From: Symsagittifera roscoffensis
Taxonomy: Eukaryota; Xenacoelomorpha; Acoela; Convolutidae
Reading direction: 5' to 3'
Length of the DNA: 64,000 nucleotides
Assembly: GCF_963678635.1 (NCBI RefSeq)
Contig: NC_087065.1
Location: forward strand, 33,787,679-33,851,678
The notes beneath the pieces are model-generated. The model saw nothing but the letters and a program-made list of their open reading frames with translations. It made no database searches and was not told where the DNA came from. The position numbers were made by a program, and so were the translations under genes. Position 1 is the stretch's first letter, and each line of letters starts with the position of its first letter. Below are positions 22,701-32,893 of this stretch, one piece after another.

Positions 22701-25700
22701 ACTTGCTGTGATCGATCAGGTCTATATTTGAGTCTATTTGATATCATTTGGGAGTACCTTCGAGGAAAAAATCATTTCAATTGGAGATTATCAGGCAATT
22801 TTTTGTTCTATAAAACTTTTACTAATATGCTGTCAATGTCTCTAGCTGCAAACTGATCCATACATGTTTTCGAGTCATTGGCAATACGTGACAAAACATC
22901 TTATCAATATTTTTTCTATAGCTTTAGCTGACCAGTTTAGTCTTTGGTGCGTCGATATTTAAATCTCCGCAAACACTAACATGTTTTCATGATTAGAGAT
23001 TCGAGTAGTGAATAATCTAAACAATCAATGAACTCTTATTTGTTGATGTTGGATGAATTATACATAAGTATTGAAAACTTATGATGAGATTTTGACTGTT
23101 ATAGCTTTTTCATGAATTGAAGTAGCTCTTCAATGATTTTGCTTCCAGTTATAGCTCCACCCAATACCCTCCGCCTTTTGCACTTAGGCGTATAGTCAGG
23201 GTTCAGTAGTAGATACTAAATTCGGTGGAGATTCAAGATAGTTTGTAACTGCGTTCAAGTCTCCGGCATGCTTTTTTACTTTGCTCTGAAAGCAGCATGG
23301 AAATAAGTGTTTTTTTTTGTACTGAGTCGGCTCCTGATTCAAGTGACAAAGGAAGTTTATGTTGTTGCCTGTGTTTTCGAGAGTCATTTTCATGGCTGGT
23401 TGAGTTCGATTGACTATTGGTAGAACAAGCTGTCGCAAAATGTCTCTTTTCTTTAATTTTGCCGTTATTCTGCCATTGTAGATAAAACTTATTTTTGCCT
23501 GAACTGCTGCTGGCCTCTTAAATTTCCGTTTTTAGATAGAACTATTGGTAAAACAAGGGTTTCCTTCATCGCTTAGTTTAAAAAAATCACTTTGCTTGTT
23601 AGTATAGTATTGTTTTGTTTATGGAGATGGTGCAACTGGAAGCAATTCGTCAGTTGACGTAACCTGAACTGGCTCCAACGTTGAAGCGTTCGAATTTCGT
23701 ACGAAGGTTTTTGGTTACTGGTTAAATACTGAAAAGCCCACAATTCTTGTTTCTACATCGACTTTTCTATCTATTGGCAAAGGGTATTCTTGAAAGATAA
23801 TAACACAATTTTCAGAATAACGATTATTTTTAATCCAGTTTTTTTTTGTTCAGTAAGTTATGTTTGTGTCTCTATGATAGATGAGTTCGTTTTTCAGCGG
23901 CCATTTCGATGATGTAACCGTTACTCATGTGATGATGTAACCGCATGATGCAATAAAAATAGAAGTGGAAATTGCGAGACTGGCAAGCTCGGAACAAAAT
24001 CAGCCCGACTGTATACATCAAACCTTCAGAATAAATCTATGAAAATAAGACAGGAGTTGATTTAAAAAGTGGGCAAGATCTGCTGATATAACAAATTATG
24101 ATATAAAATGGCGAAAGTGAGTATTACGAAATGTGTTTGCACAAATGAAGCATGCGGACAATGGCCATTATGCGGTGGGTTGGATCGCATAGCTTGTGAC
24201 CTCTTACTCAAGATTTCAGTTAAAAATCTATTTTCTTCTAAACATTTTTTTTGTAAATTTTTGTTGCATGGCTTAGTCAATATTTAATTGGCGATCAGCT
24301 CATCATAATTTAATATTTTATATCATGTTATTGTACTGCAAGACTCTTTGATTGTTGGATTTTTTCGTAGCTGTTTGTAAGACTAAGTATAGATTTTTTT
24401 CTGGACTTAAGTAACGAACATGACACGTTCAGTGAGCGTCAATAAGTCCAATTTACGGAACTCAAAAACATGTTGGGCCAAAATTTCTAAAACATCAGGT
24501 TTCTTCAATACTGATTTCATTGTACGGTCTTTTCCTGGGGTTCAAGCCTGCTTAGGATGTACTTTTCCTTAGCTTTGTTAAAGTAAAGCGGCTAATGATT
24601 AAAGCTTTTTTATTCACTTTTGGTCTGGTAAAAATGCTCAGCAATATTTTGGCATGGGTTGCGAACTAATGCTTAAATGTTTGAAATTTTACTGTTTTGT
24701 TCTTTTTCGTTTGATTTCTCTTTGACCTCAAAGGACGTTTGTTCGCAGATTGTAACTGGTAATATCCCAATCCAGTTTTGGTTTGAAAGAGAGCTACTAG
24801 GTAAATCAGCGTAATTCAGCCTTTATTGGTGATAAATTCCAAATAAATTCAGCTCTTGATTATGTTTGATGCCATAAACAGGCTGAGAGCGGCAGACGAC
24901 CTTTTATCTGGTGTTGCTTCGCTGTCGCCGCCTGAAAAGAGTTCCTGAAGATCTATTACTGTTTCAACCTCCTGTCATTTGATGCGCAATCCTTTTTCAA
25001 TGAGTTGCGAAAATCAAAAATTTTGTTATGTAAGATCTTTTGGACATAATAGAGAACCCGGTCAAAAGCTTCTTTATTGAAGTACAGCTGCATGTCGGCA
25101 TATTTCGATTGCCATTGTTGATTTCTCATTTTGTTGTTTATTTTTTGTTTTCTGGCTACTTTGTCATTATCTTAATTAAAGCTGAAACCGGTCTTTTTTT
25201 AGATTTCTCTAGTATTTTGACAAATAAGTTAAGCATGAGCAAGTAATTCAATGTTCGTACTCTCAACTGGCAAATTCTTTTTTTTTGCATTGTGTGTTTT
25301 TGTCTGCGTTCTTTGAATCATCACTTCATTAATAATAGCTTCTTTTTCGGATGCGTTATTTGAAAATAAGAAAAATACTAGTGAAAACTTCGATAATCAT
25401 GACTTTTGAAAAGCAATCATGATAATTCATTTTATCGGGCGCTGAAAAAGCTTTCGCGCAATACATGCTAATTCGGCTCGCATGTTAAAAGGTATTCTTG
25501 ACTTTTTTTACCTGTAGATGTGAACTAGAGCGAACAGATTTTTTTGAACATTGTGTCGTAGGAGAATGAGGGTATCATTAGGAGCCAGAAGCACTCGATC
25601 AGTCAGCAGTGGGAGACCATCCAGAGCAACCGGAAGAAGTGGTCGCAGGAACTCATAGACAAATACAAGGAGGACCTGAGTGCCGACTTGGACAGAACTT

Positions 25701-25912
25701 CCAAGAAGTTCTCTTCTATCGACACAGAATTGGTGTGCGAGAAGGAACAAAACGAGATCCTCAAGTGTTACACTGAGAACAAGAATGCGACCTTGAATTG
25801 TGAGAACCAAGTGAACTTGTTTGACCTCTGTATTCAGGCGAAGAGGAGGCAAATGAAGAGTCCAGTAACTGCTCCTTCGGAAGATGATGCAAACGTTGAG
25901 ACCGAGAGATGA
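19483..25912 (+). CDS. CHCHD3: MICOS subunit MIC19/MIC25-like (CHCHD3/CHCHD6 family)
   Basis: Exons 19483-19722 and 25562-25912 join in phase 0 to give 196 residues. The protein starts MGGVNSR, the N-terminal Gly that is myristoylated in CHCHD3. A charged helical middle (residues 85-135, rich in Gln, Lys, Glu) follows. Then comes a CHCH domain with two C-x9-C pairs: C139/C149 and C160/C170. Family members sit on the inner mitochondrial membrane facing the intermembrane space and help build cristae junctions with MIC60. At 196 residues it is a little shorter than vertebrate CHCHD3 (about 227). A splice acceptor (ttaatttcag, ending 19461) lies 21 bases before the ATG, so the transcript has a spliced or trans-spliced 5' leader. 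The 5.8-kb intron holds repeats and a LINE remnant. Downstream on the same strand, 229 bases after the stop, begins the ZCCHC9-like gene. MIC19 versus MIC25 cannot be separated here. Confidence 0.85.
20188..20628 (+). mobile_element. Family M element, copy 3 (3' truncated)
   Basis: Starts TTCCGACTACTTTCGAAGAAAGT, written here as its first part TTCCGACTACTTTCG, and runs through GGGGGTTTAAAG and TTAACGGGTAATCGG. The 3' third is lost, and a long inverted repeat begins in its place. Confidence 0.65.
20629..20880. repeat. Long near-perfect inverted repeat (fold-back element)
   Basis: Left arm 20629-20752 and right arm 20773-20880 are inverse copies (about 95% by eye over 108 bases), separated by a 20-base loop. 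The left arm carries one extra block of about 14 bases (around 20637-20650). Landmark stretches are AGATCTAACAAAGGCAACC and its complement. RNA from either strand would form a hairpin of over 100 bp. Confidence 0.9.
21831..21920 (+). pseudogene. tRNA-like pseudogene or SINE head
   Basis: A perfect A box TGGCTGAGTGG (21840-21850), of the tRNA-Ser/Leu type, is followed 43 bases later by a B-box-like GACTGGAATCC (21894-21904). The acceptor strands pair at only about four of seven positions, so it is unlikely to be a working tRNA gene. Confidence 0.4.
22640..23440 (-). pseudogene. Decayed LINE endonuclease region
   Basis: On the - strand the endonuclease motif CGDLNID (codons at 22951-22971) follows, about 75 bases downstream, a region matching the usual TNK-EF-D-L-LL stretch (NKxEFIDCLDYSLLESLI, with a stop in it). 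Upstream, RRRVLGGAITGSKI resembles the R-GGG-I-V block. Several frameshifts and stops are present. LINE type is CR1/L2/Jockey-like at most; I cannot be more exact. Confidence 0.55.
25562..25912 (+). CDS. CHCHD3: MIC19-like exon 2 (CHCH domain)
   Basis: Acceptor cgtag ends at 25561. It encodes the helical region and the twin C-x9-C domain, stop TGA 25910-25912. Confidence 0.9.
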   Translation, partial: ENEGIIRSQKHSISQQWETIQSNRKKWSQELIDKYKEDLSADLDRTSKKFSSIDTELVCEKEQNEILKCYTENKNATLNCENQVNLFDLCIQAKRRQMKSPVTAPSEDDANVETER

Positions 25913-26128
25913 TCTATTGAGAAGTGTACCTATCAAGGCAGAACAGAACTGAGAACTGATAAATTATGATTGAAATCGTGACGTTGTTTTTCCGAATAAG
26001 TACAAAATTGGAAATTCATTGTTTGAATTAGGTTCAGATATATCCAGCTCATGAAAAAAATTGAATCTCATCTGATTTAATTTTTTTGCTCAATGTTTAA
26101 TTTTTTGTTTCTATTTAAAATATTTTTC

Positions 26129-26141
26129 AGATTTTGTAATC
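26129..26141 (+). promoter_or_regulatory. Splice acceptor 11 bases before the ZCCHC9-like start
   Basis: TATTTTTCAG ends at 26130 and ATG follows at 26142. Only 229 bases separate this start from the stop of the upstream gene, and no canonical AATAAA lies between (an AATAAG occurs at about 25994). The arrangement is what an operon with trans-splicing would show. Confidence 0.5.
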
Positions 26142-26768
26142 ATGACGAGAACGAGTCGTATGGATTTTAACAGAAAGAAACCCGAGAAGCAGGAGGGCTC
26201 TTCTTGGAATGAAATACAGAGAGACGTCTCGAAAGATCACGCCACAAAATTGAAGTCAAAAGAAGGTCAATTCAAAAACTTTCCTTGTAAAACTGCTCTC
26301 AAGAAACACTGTTTGAAGTGCAAAAAGCCCGGTCACTTAGTGTCCTGTTGCCCAGAAGGAGCCGACAGAGTTGAGACAATGCTCTGCTTCAACTGTGGAA
26401 GTCTGGAGCACACCTTAAAAAGGTGCAGAAAACCCAGAGACGGGAAACTACTTCCGTATGCCACTTGTTTCGTGTGTAACGAGACTGGTCATTTAGCTTC
26501 AGCGTGTCATGAAAACCAAAACGGAATTTATCCTCGAGGGGGAGGTTGCAGAAAGTGTGGTTCCAACATGCACAAGGCCAATGACTGCACTGGACTCGCA
26601 AAGGAACCAACTGACGTCGAATGGGACGGCGAGGAGAAATTGTTCTTAAATCCTAAATCGAATAAAACTCTGAGGTCTGCAGACGCCGTCGATATTTACG
26701 AGTCAACACTAGAGAAAGAAAAGATAACCAAACTCAAGCCAGTCACAACTAAAGTTGTCAAATTTTAA
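26142..26768 (+). CDS. ZCCHC9: ZCCHC9-like zinc-knuckle protein
   Basis: A single exon of 208 residues. A basic N-terminus is followed by four CCHC zinc knuckles (C-x2-C-x4-H-x4-C): residues 57-70 (CLKCKKPGHLVSCC), 82-95 (CFNCGSLEHTLKRC), 109-122 (CFVCNETGHLASAC) and 136-149 (CRKCGSNMHKANDC). Four knuckles with these spacers, the linkers PEGADR and KPRDGKLLPYATC, and a lysine-rich C-terminus match the ZCCHC9 family, nucleolar or nuclear RNA-binding proteins (Air1/2-like). The start is set by the acceptor just upstream and the lack of an earlier in-frame ATG in the exon. It shares strand with, and lies immediately after, the MIC19-like gene. Confidence 0.9.
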   Translation: MTRTSRMDFNRKKPEKQEGSSWNEIQRDVSKDHATKLKSKEGQFKNFPCKTALKKHCLKCKKPGHLVSCCPEGADRVETMLCFNCGSLEHTLKRCRKPRDGKLLPYATCFVCNETGHLASACHENQNGIYPRGGGCRKCGSNMHKANDCTGLAKEPTDVEWDGEEKLFLNPKSNKTLRSADAVDIYESTLEKEKITKLKPVTTKVVKF

Positions 26769-27395
26769 ATTTCATTGGATATATTGTTGTTAAAAGTATC
26801 CAAATAAGTTTTTTGGTATTTGTTCATATTTTTTCGAGATAGCAAGAGAAAACGACCAGCGATTTTTCACTCTTTTACAAACGAAACACTTAAGATGCTC
26901 TAGATGATGCAATGGTTATGTTGCCCCTCAAGTATCGTTAACCCAACTGCTCTGCGAAGAGTTCTCTGCTAATTGGACACAAATTGGCTGGCTAGTTGAA
27001 TGAATTTTTTGCTGTTTTTATTTTAATTTTTGACACAATAGAAAACTGCTGTTCGTTTTCTATTTGACCCAAAAGAGAATAGTTTTTTTAGGAAATCGTC
27101 TGAATGCAAACACTAAATGATCGCTATGCAAACTTAAGCAGTTCGTAAACAGATAGTAAATTTTATTTGAAAAAGATGTCATTGCAGCTTTCACTTCGCT
27201 CACGAAAAAATATACGTTTAATTTTTTTGCAGAAAAAATGAACACTCGATTGAAATTTGGCTACATCAACCGTAAATCAGACTACCCTTTTGATTTATTG
27301 GAACAATAATTCTGTATTATTTTATCCACTGAGGTCTTGGGACGTAGTGACTTAGTTTTTATATAATTCCACACTGCTTACTGCGTCTCTTTTTG

Positions 27396-27880
27396 TCCCG
27401 ACTTTCGAAGAAAATGGAATATTTATGCTCGGTGTGGTTTTTTTATTCAGTCAATTTTCACCGATCGAAATAATGATTTTCAACAAAATTTTTTATACCT
27501 CATTAAAGATATCAACTTCCCTAGTTCAAATGCAAAAAGATATTTCACCTTCGATTGTTTTTTGCAAAATTATTGGGGTTTGAAAATTGCTAAGTTTTAT
27601 GTTCTGGGCTAAAGTATGCGGGCTTTGAAGAGTTTTTTCATAACGCTCAGAGGGTTACGCAAATTATTTATGCGTGGCGAATTATCCCGCTCAACAAAAT
27701 CATTCCAAATTGAATTGAGGCTAGCTAATTGGTCGTATTAATTTCGTACGTTTCAAAATTTTACACATTGATGTCCAAAATTTATAGGTTTTCAATATTT
27801 TTCCCCAAAATTTGTTCGATATGAATTAAGGGACAGTCGAAACATTCAGGGCTTTGCCGTGATGTACGAGCTGTCTTGTT
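27396..27880 (+). mobile_element. Family M element, copy 4
   Basis: Left end CCCGACTTTCGAAG with ATGCTCGGTGTGG; right end GGGACAGTCG, AACATTCAGGGCTTTGCC and GCTGTCTTG. The central palindrome is decayed. About 485 bp. Confidence 0.65.
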
Positions 27881-27999
27881 CGCATCTCAATTTGAAAGTG
27901 AAATGATGATTTAGAACCAATATGAAAACCTAGGTTGTATGTAAATCTGAGACAAATTACGATTAAACCGACAATTGGACGCTCATTTTATATTCATTT

Positions 28000-28460
28000 G
28001 ATTGGTTTTATTAATAATTATGACTTATTTGTTGGCGTGAAGCCAGCTGTCAAGGTTATTAATTTTTTTTTATCTAACGCTTGTAATCTGGTAACCACTG
28101 GCCTTTAACTTAGCGTCGTCAGCAAACAGAATGACTTCAGCTGATTTACATATTTAGGGAATGTCATTTACTTCAACAATTAAAAGCAAAGGGCCTGAAA
28201 TAAAACCTTGTAGTACATAGCAAGTCGTTTTTGAATAACTTTAATTCGGCCATTTAATTAAGATTCAAATTAATTTGATTAATCAACTGGGATACCAAAA
28301 GTTTCGAGTTTATCAGAAGTAATTTATGGTCAAGAGTATCAAAGTATTACTAAGATCCAGTAAGAAAGTATTTATTTCAAGTCGGGATTCGCTCATTCTT
28401 AATTGTTCGGTTAGTTTAGCTACAGCATTAAATTACTCGTTGAATAGCGATGAGAAATTG
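28000..28460 (-). pseudogene. Decayed LINE reverse transcriptase
   Basis: Read on the - strand, in shifting frames: a DLS-x-FDTLDH-x-LL-x-KLE-x-FGI stretch (about 28270-28345), then QGFISGPLL and NDIP (about 28170-28220), then the catalytic FADDAK (28109-28126) and a final NLDSWLHANK. These are the standard RT blocks of non-LTR retrotransposons of the CR1/L2/Jockey type. Stops and frameshifts show it is dead. Confidence 0.75.
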
Positions 28461-29859
28461 TTACAGAAAGTGTAAACTCGAAGTGCTAAAAAATGCTTTA
28501 GAGGAGTCTTCGGCGTTGGCTGAATTATTTTTTTGTGAAAATTTTTTTCTTGACTGAGATATTGTGCTTTTTATAGTTATTTTGTTATTGGGTTTTATTT
28601 GGTGATTTTTGGCAAAACTTTTCCCGAAACGTAAAATTTACAACAACAAAAAACATAAACTGCACAGAGACGAAGTTGTGCTTGGAAACACAAGCTAATA
28701 AGAAAAGAAATTTATACTATCTCACTAATGAAAAACTTGAAAAATTAGTCCACATTTCTCAATTGCCCCACACGCTTTATAGCGTACAAAAAGTGGTATA
28801 TTTGAATAAAAAGCTTGAATAAAACAAAATTTTGGTGCCCTTGTATCTTTGCTTCATTATTCCAGCTTCCATAAAAATTAGTGGAGCTTTTAAGCTTGAT
28901 GTTTTTTATTCAGACCAATTTCATCATTTAATTAAACATTTTTGATGGATTTTTTTATTATGTGAAATCAGTGCCTTGAGCTCTAATTTTTGACGTCATT
29001 AAGGTTTTGATTGTTTTTGTGAAATAATATTGCTTTAAAAACTGTCATTATAGGATAAATAATGCGCGCTTTTTTTGGATGAAAAGGAACATTAATTATC
29101 AAAACTGAAAAAGTTCGAAACTTTCAATTATGAAAGCTCAATCAATGAAAAATTTTGCAGTTACCTCAAAAGCCAGTGATAGTACTCAAAGCTTTGCTCT
29201 GACAAAAGCACTCTTATGGCAATTTCGAATGGTTTCCGAGCCGGTTTAATTCGACGATCAAAGACCGACTTTTGACTAAATTATTTTATAGACTGAAAAA
29301 ACAATGTTTTTGCAACACATATTGTAACCAGTACTTGTTTTTCCGCTAATAATAGACGGATATTTGCATAAATTATTGTCTGCTTCAAGGTCTATGCCGC
29401 GTTATTTATGATTTTTCGTATGCCTCGTAGCAATACACAAGAACCTAAATAACAGTCGAGTGATTGCGATACAAAGAAAAAAAAACTTGAAAGGCAAAGC
29501 TACCCTTTACAGAGTGTTTTCGAAGCTTTTTTTATTACTCTCTCATTTCACAAATATAGGTTATTTAAGTGATTCTTTCGATGATGCGGAATAAGGATGA
29601 TGCATTTTTGAATTGGGTTGTTTTTTGGTGGCGCATGCTTTTGGGATTTAATGAATTTTGCGTTCATTTTGTTCTTAACAAAATACTTTAGTGCTGAAAT
29701 TAAACAACCGTATAAAATAAAGTGAAACAAAATTTTAAAAACCATTTTTCAAATTGGGTTGTTTTTGGCCAAAAAATGATGAGAACAAATATTGCTTAGA
29801 ATTTTAGTAGCTTCTGCGTAGTGCATTTCTTTTTGTGAACTTTTGAACCAAACTTACAC

Positions 29860-29990
29860 CCTTAAAACGGGCCTCCTGATTTGGTTCAAAATTAGGGACG
29901 TAAGCAGTGTCAATTGTTGTTATTATTATATCAATCGACCCTGTTCACCTCGTTAACTTTGAACCACACCTGAATTCACCCGTTTTAAGG
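29860..29990. repeat. Small inverted-repeat element
   Basis: CCTTAAAACGGG (29860-29871) and CCCGTTTTAAGG (29979-29990) are perfect 12-bp inverse copies. Each is flanked on its outer or inner side by GAACCA motifs. Confidence 0.45.
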
Positions 29991-30538
29991 AGGAAATTTT
30001 GTCTTAATTATTTATGGCAATACCATTTGTTGCGCTTATTATGACACTTATTTATGACAAAACTATTATCTAATGATATAAAAACTGCCGTTTTAAAACA
30101 AGAGACCCGATTTGTTTCAAAGTCTATTTAATCTTTAATGTGAGTCATTTTAAAAATGGAAATCTGACAAGAATCTCAGACGATTTTTTTGAAAACACTA
30201 TTACCAAGTGATCAACATAGGTCTCCTGAGTAGAAAAACTGTTTCAGCTGCTGTATAATATTAGATAATAAGTTTTCGCAAAAAATCGAGCATATTTATC
30301 CCAATTATTTACATTCGTACCTCGGATGTTAAGTTGTACTCTAATTGGGTCTCGTCTTCGTGGGTTTTGTTAATTGAAAAAATAAGCTAAAATTAATAGG
30401 TTAAATTGTGAACCGTTTTTTAAAAACAAAAGGACCTTCTGAATCAAACCAACCACTGTTAAGAAGATTTCAGTGTCTGGAAACCTTTGTAAATAAATGA
30501 TTTAAATGCAAAGCACAATTTTCAATCAAAAATTGTTG

Positions 30539-31068
30539 TTTCGACTTACGTAACGAAAGTAACCGAATATTTGTGCTCGGGGTGCGTTGTTTTTTCTTCA
30601 GACAAATTTTTTAACCGACTTTTTAACTAGCCATTTTTGACGGAATTTTTTTATATCATTCGAACGCTATTGTTGTCTTGAGCTTCAATTTGGAAAGATA
30701 TTTTACCTGTTTTAATTTTTTCATAAAACTATGGGGGTTTAAAAAATTGCCATTTTGGACAGTTTGCGACAATTTACGCGCGATATATTTCGCGCTATCA
30801 ACGCGTAAGCAGAGATTTAATCCGTCTTTGAAATAGCTCCAAATTAGTTGAAGGAATATTATTTGCCATAATTGATATAATAACAGGAAAGAAATCTATC
30901 ACTTTGAACTTTATATGAACGTGCGGGGATGATTTTAACAAAAAATCTAAAATTTGAAGAAAAAATTCATTTCGCTTTATTTCATTCAATTTTTTTGTTA
31001 TTACTGCTCCATAGACCTTAAAAGGCAGTCGGAACATTCAGGGCTGCGCCCTGATATGAGCAGTTTTG
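30539..31068 (+). mobile_element. Family M element, copy 5 (near full length)
   Basis: Left hairpin region TTACGTAACGAAAGTAAC and GTGCTCGGGGTG. The central palindrome GCGCGATATATTTCGCGC is intact. Right end GGCAGTCGGAACATTC with the hairpin CAGGGCTGCGCCCTG, ending GAGCAGTTTTG. Confidence 0.8.
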
Positions 31069-32504
31069 ATGGCTTTTGCTAAATTTTGTCGGTTTTCTGT
31101 TCGTAATTTAATTTCAAGTTATCTACTTATCGATGTTTTTTCTTTGAGCTCACAAAGATCTGTCTAAGTTTCCATTGAGATGCATCCGTGAATAAGAGTT
31201 GCTTTTAAAATAACTTGATTGTATGTAGATTTTGATTTTGATCATTCGAACAAATCGGTAACAGCCTGCAAATAAAGTATTCTGCTGATAAACCATCCTT
31301 TGACCGAAAAATAATTCAGTAAAAAAAGTGTTTGTGGCAAATCTACAAAATTCAAAGAATAGAAACTATAAATAAACAACAAAAAAAAATCAAATTGTTT
31401 TTTATTCCGTTGTGTAAAGTTTTCATGGTAGAGATTCAGAAAGAAAATCCTCCGCAGCATACGCTCAAATGGATTCAAAAGTTGCTCAGACGTTTCTTTT
31501 TTTTTCGTTACATGCTTGTTTTTGTAACTAATTGATTTTTCCCAGCTATTGATTTTTTCATTCAAAAGTTTGCATACGTCATTCGTTTGATAGGTGTTTC
31601 AGTTTAAATGATGAAAAATAAATTTTACAGGAAAACTTTGTACTTTACGGGAAAAGGTGTACCATGCAGAGAGAGTCGGTATTGCATTACTGTCAGATTC
31701 TAATGCCAAAATTTTTGGATGCATTTTTTTGTTTTTCTTTCAACATCAATAAAAATGAAAAAATTGGTAATTACTTCTTGTGTGAATCAATTTTTTATGC
31801 TTGCCTTTTTTCAAAAAATTACCTACATTATATCATTTTTTTTCAATTGCAAAATCAATACTTTTCTTCGGAAATGGCACAAAACAGCGGTATCATCTGC
31901 ACCTTGTTTGTATTCTTATTGATTTGGAAAGAATCGAAAACGAGTTTTTCTCTTAGTTCTTAGAAGGTACCTCTTAAAGCGTTTCTTGCAAAAGCTAATT
32001 CTGCTAGTTAGCTTTTTGCCAGATTTTTTGAGTTTTCTTATAACCCCAATTGGTAGAAAACAATTCTTCTGACTCATTTCTCTTTGTTTTGATTAGGAAT
32101 ATATGCCTGGGGTGTTCTATAAACCAATTCTTACAAAAGTTGACAGCGTACGGGTATCAGTTTAGAAATTTTTGAGTTGCAGAGCGAGTATGCTTGCATT
32201 AGGCGAAAACGCGGATGGCAACGCTGATCGAACAAATATTTGATAGTTTCAATACGCAAACTATTTATGCGTGATAAATTATCCGCACTCTTAATCATTC
32301 CAAATTTAGTTCAGGCCAACTACAGTTGATCACATTATTGTAATCAAATATTAGTACTTGCATTTGATATTGGCTATACAAAAGTTACAGTTTATCAACA
32401 ATGTTTTGAACAAAAACTATTCGAAACCAGCGAAGGGGCAGTCAATTGTACAAAATTCCAAGAAGAGAAACAAAAAACAAAAAGAATAACATTGTTCATT
32501 ATTC

Positions 32505-32893
32505 TGGCGTTTGAAGAGAAAGAGGAAAGTATATGCTCGGGGTGGTTCTTTTTATTCAGACCATTTTAATAAAACTCTTGTCCATCGGGGATTGCTCTCT
32601 TCATCTGCATACAGCCAGCCGATTGTGCACACTTTTATAGTAACATGCCACGAGTACGTATAAAACTGCTGGTTTTAATCCCGCACTGCTAAATTTTTCC
32701 AAATTGAGTTGAGGCAGCTAATTGGTTTTAATAACTCAAACCATACACGACTCAAATTGCAACACTTAAATTTTGGTATTATCAGCCTAAAATTCATATT
32801 TTTGCCAATATTTAATTTACAAAACAATTATCCGAGTCCAATTAAATGGCAGCCGGAATATTCAGGGCTTTGCCCTGATATGAGCAGTCTTGT
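32505..32893 (+). mobile_element. Family M element, copy 6 (internally deleted)
   Basis: Retains ATGCTCGGGGTGG, TGAGTTGAGGCAGCTAATTGG, cut here to GAGTTGAGGCAGC, and the 3' end TTCAGGGCTTTGCCCTGA with GCAGTCTTG. The middle is strongly diverged. Confidence 0.6.

Noticed and set aside
25508-25936. 142-codon - strand frame
   Set aside because: Antisense shadow of the MIC19-like CHCH exon.
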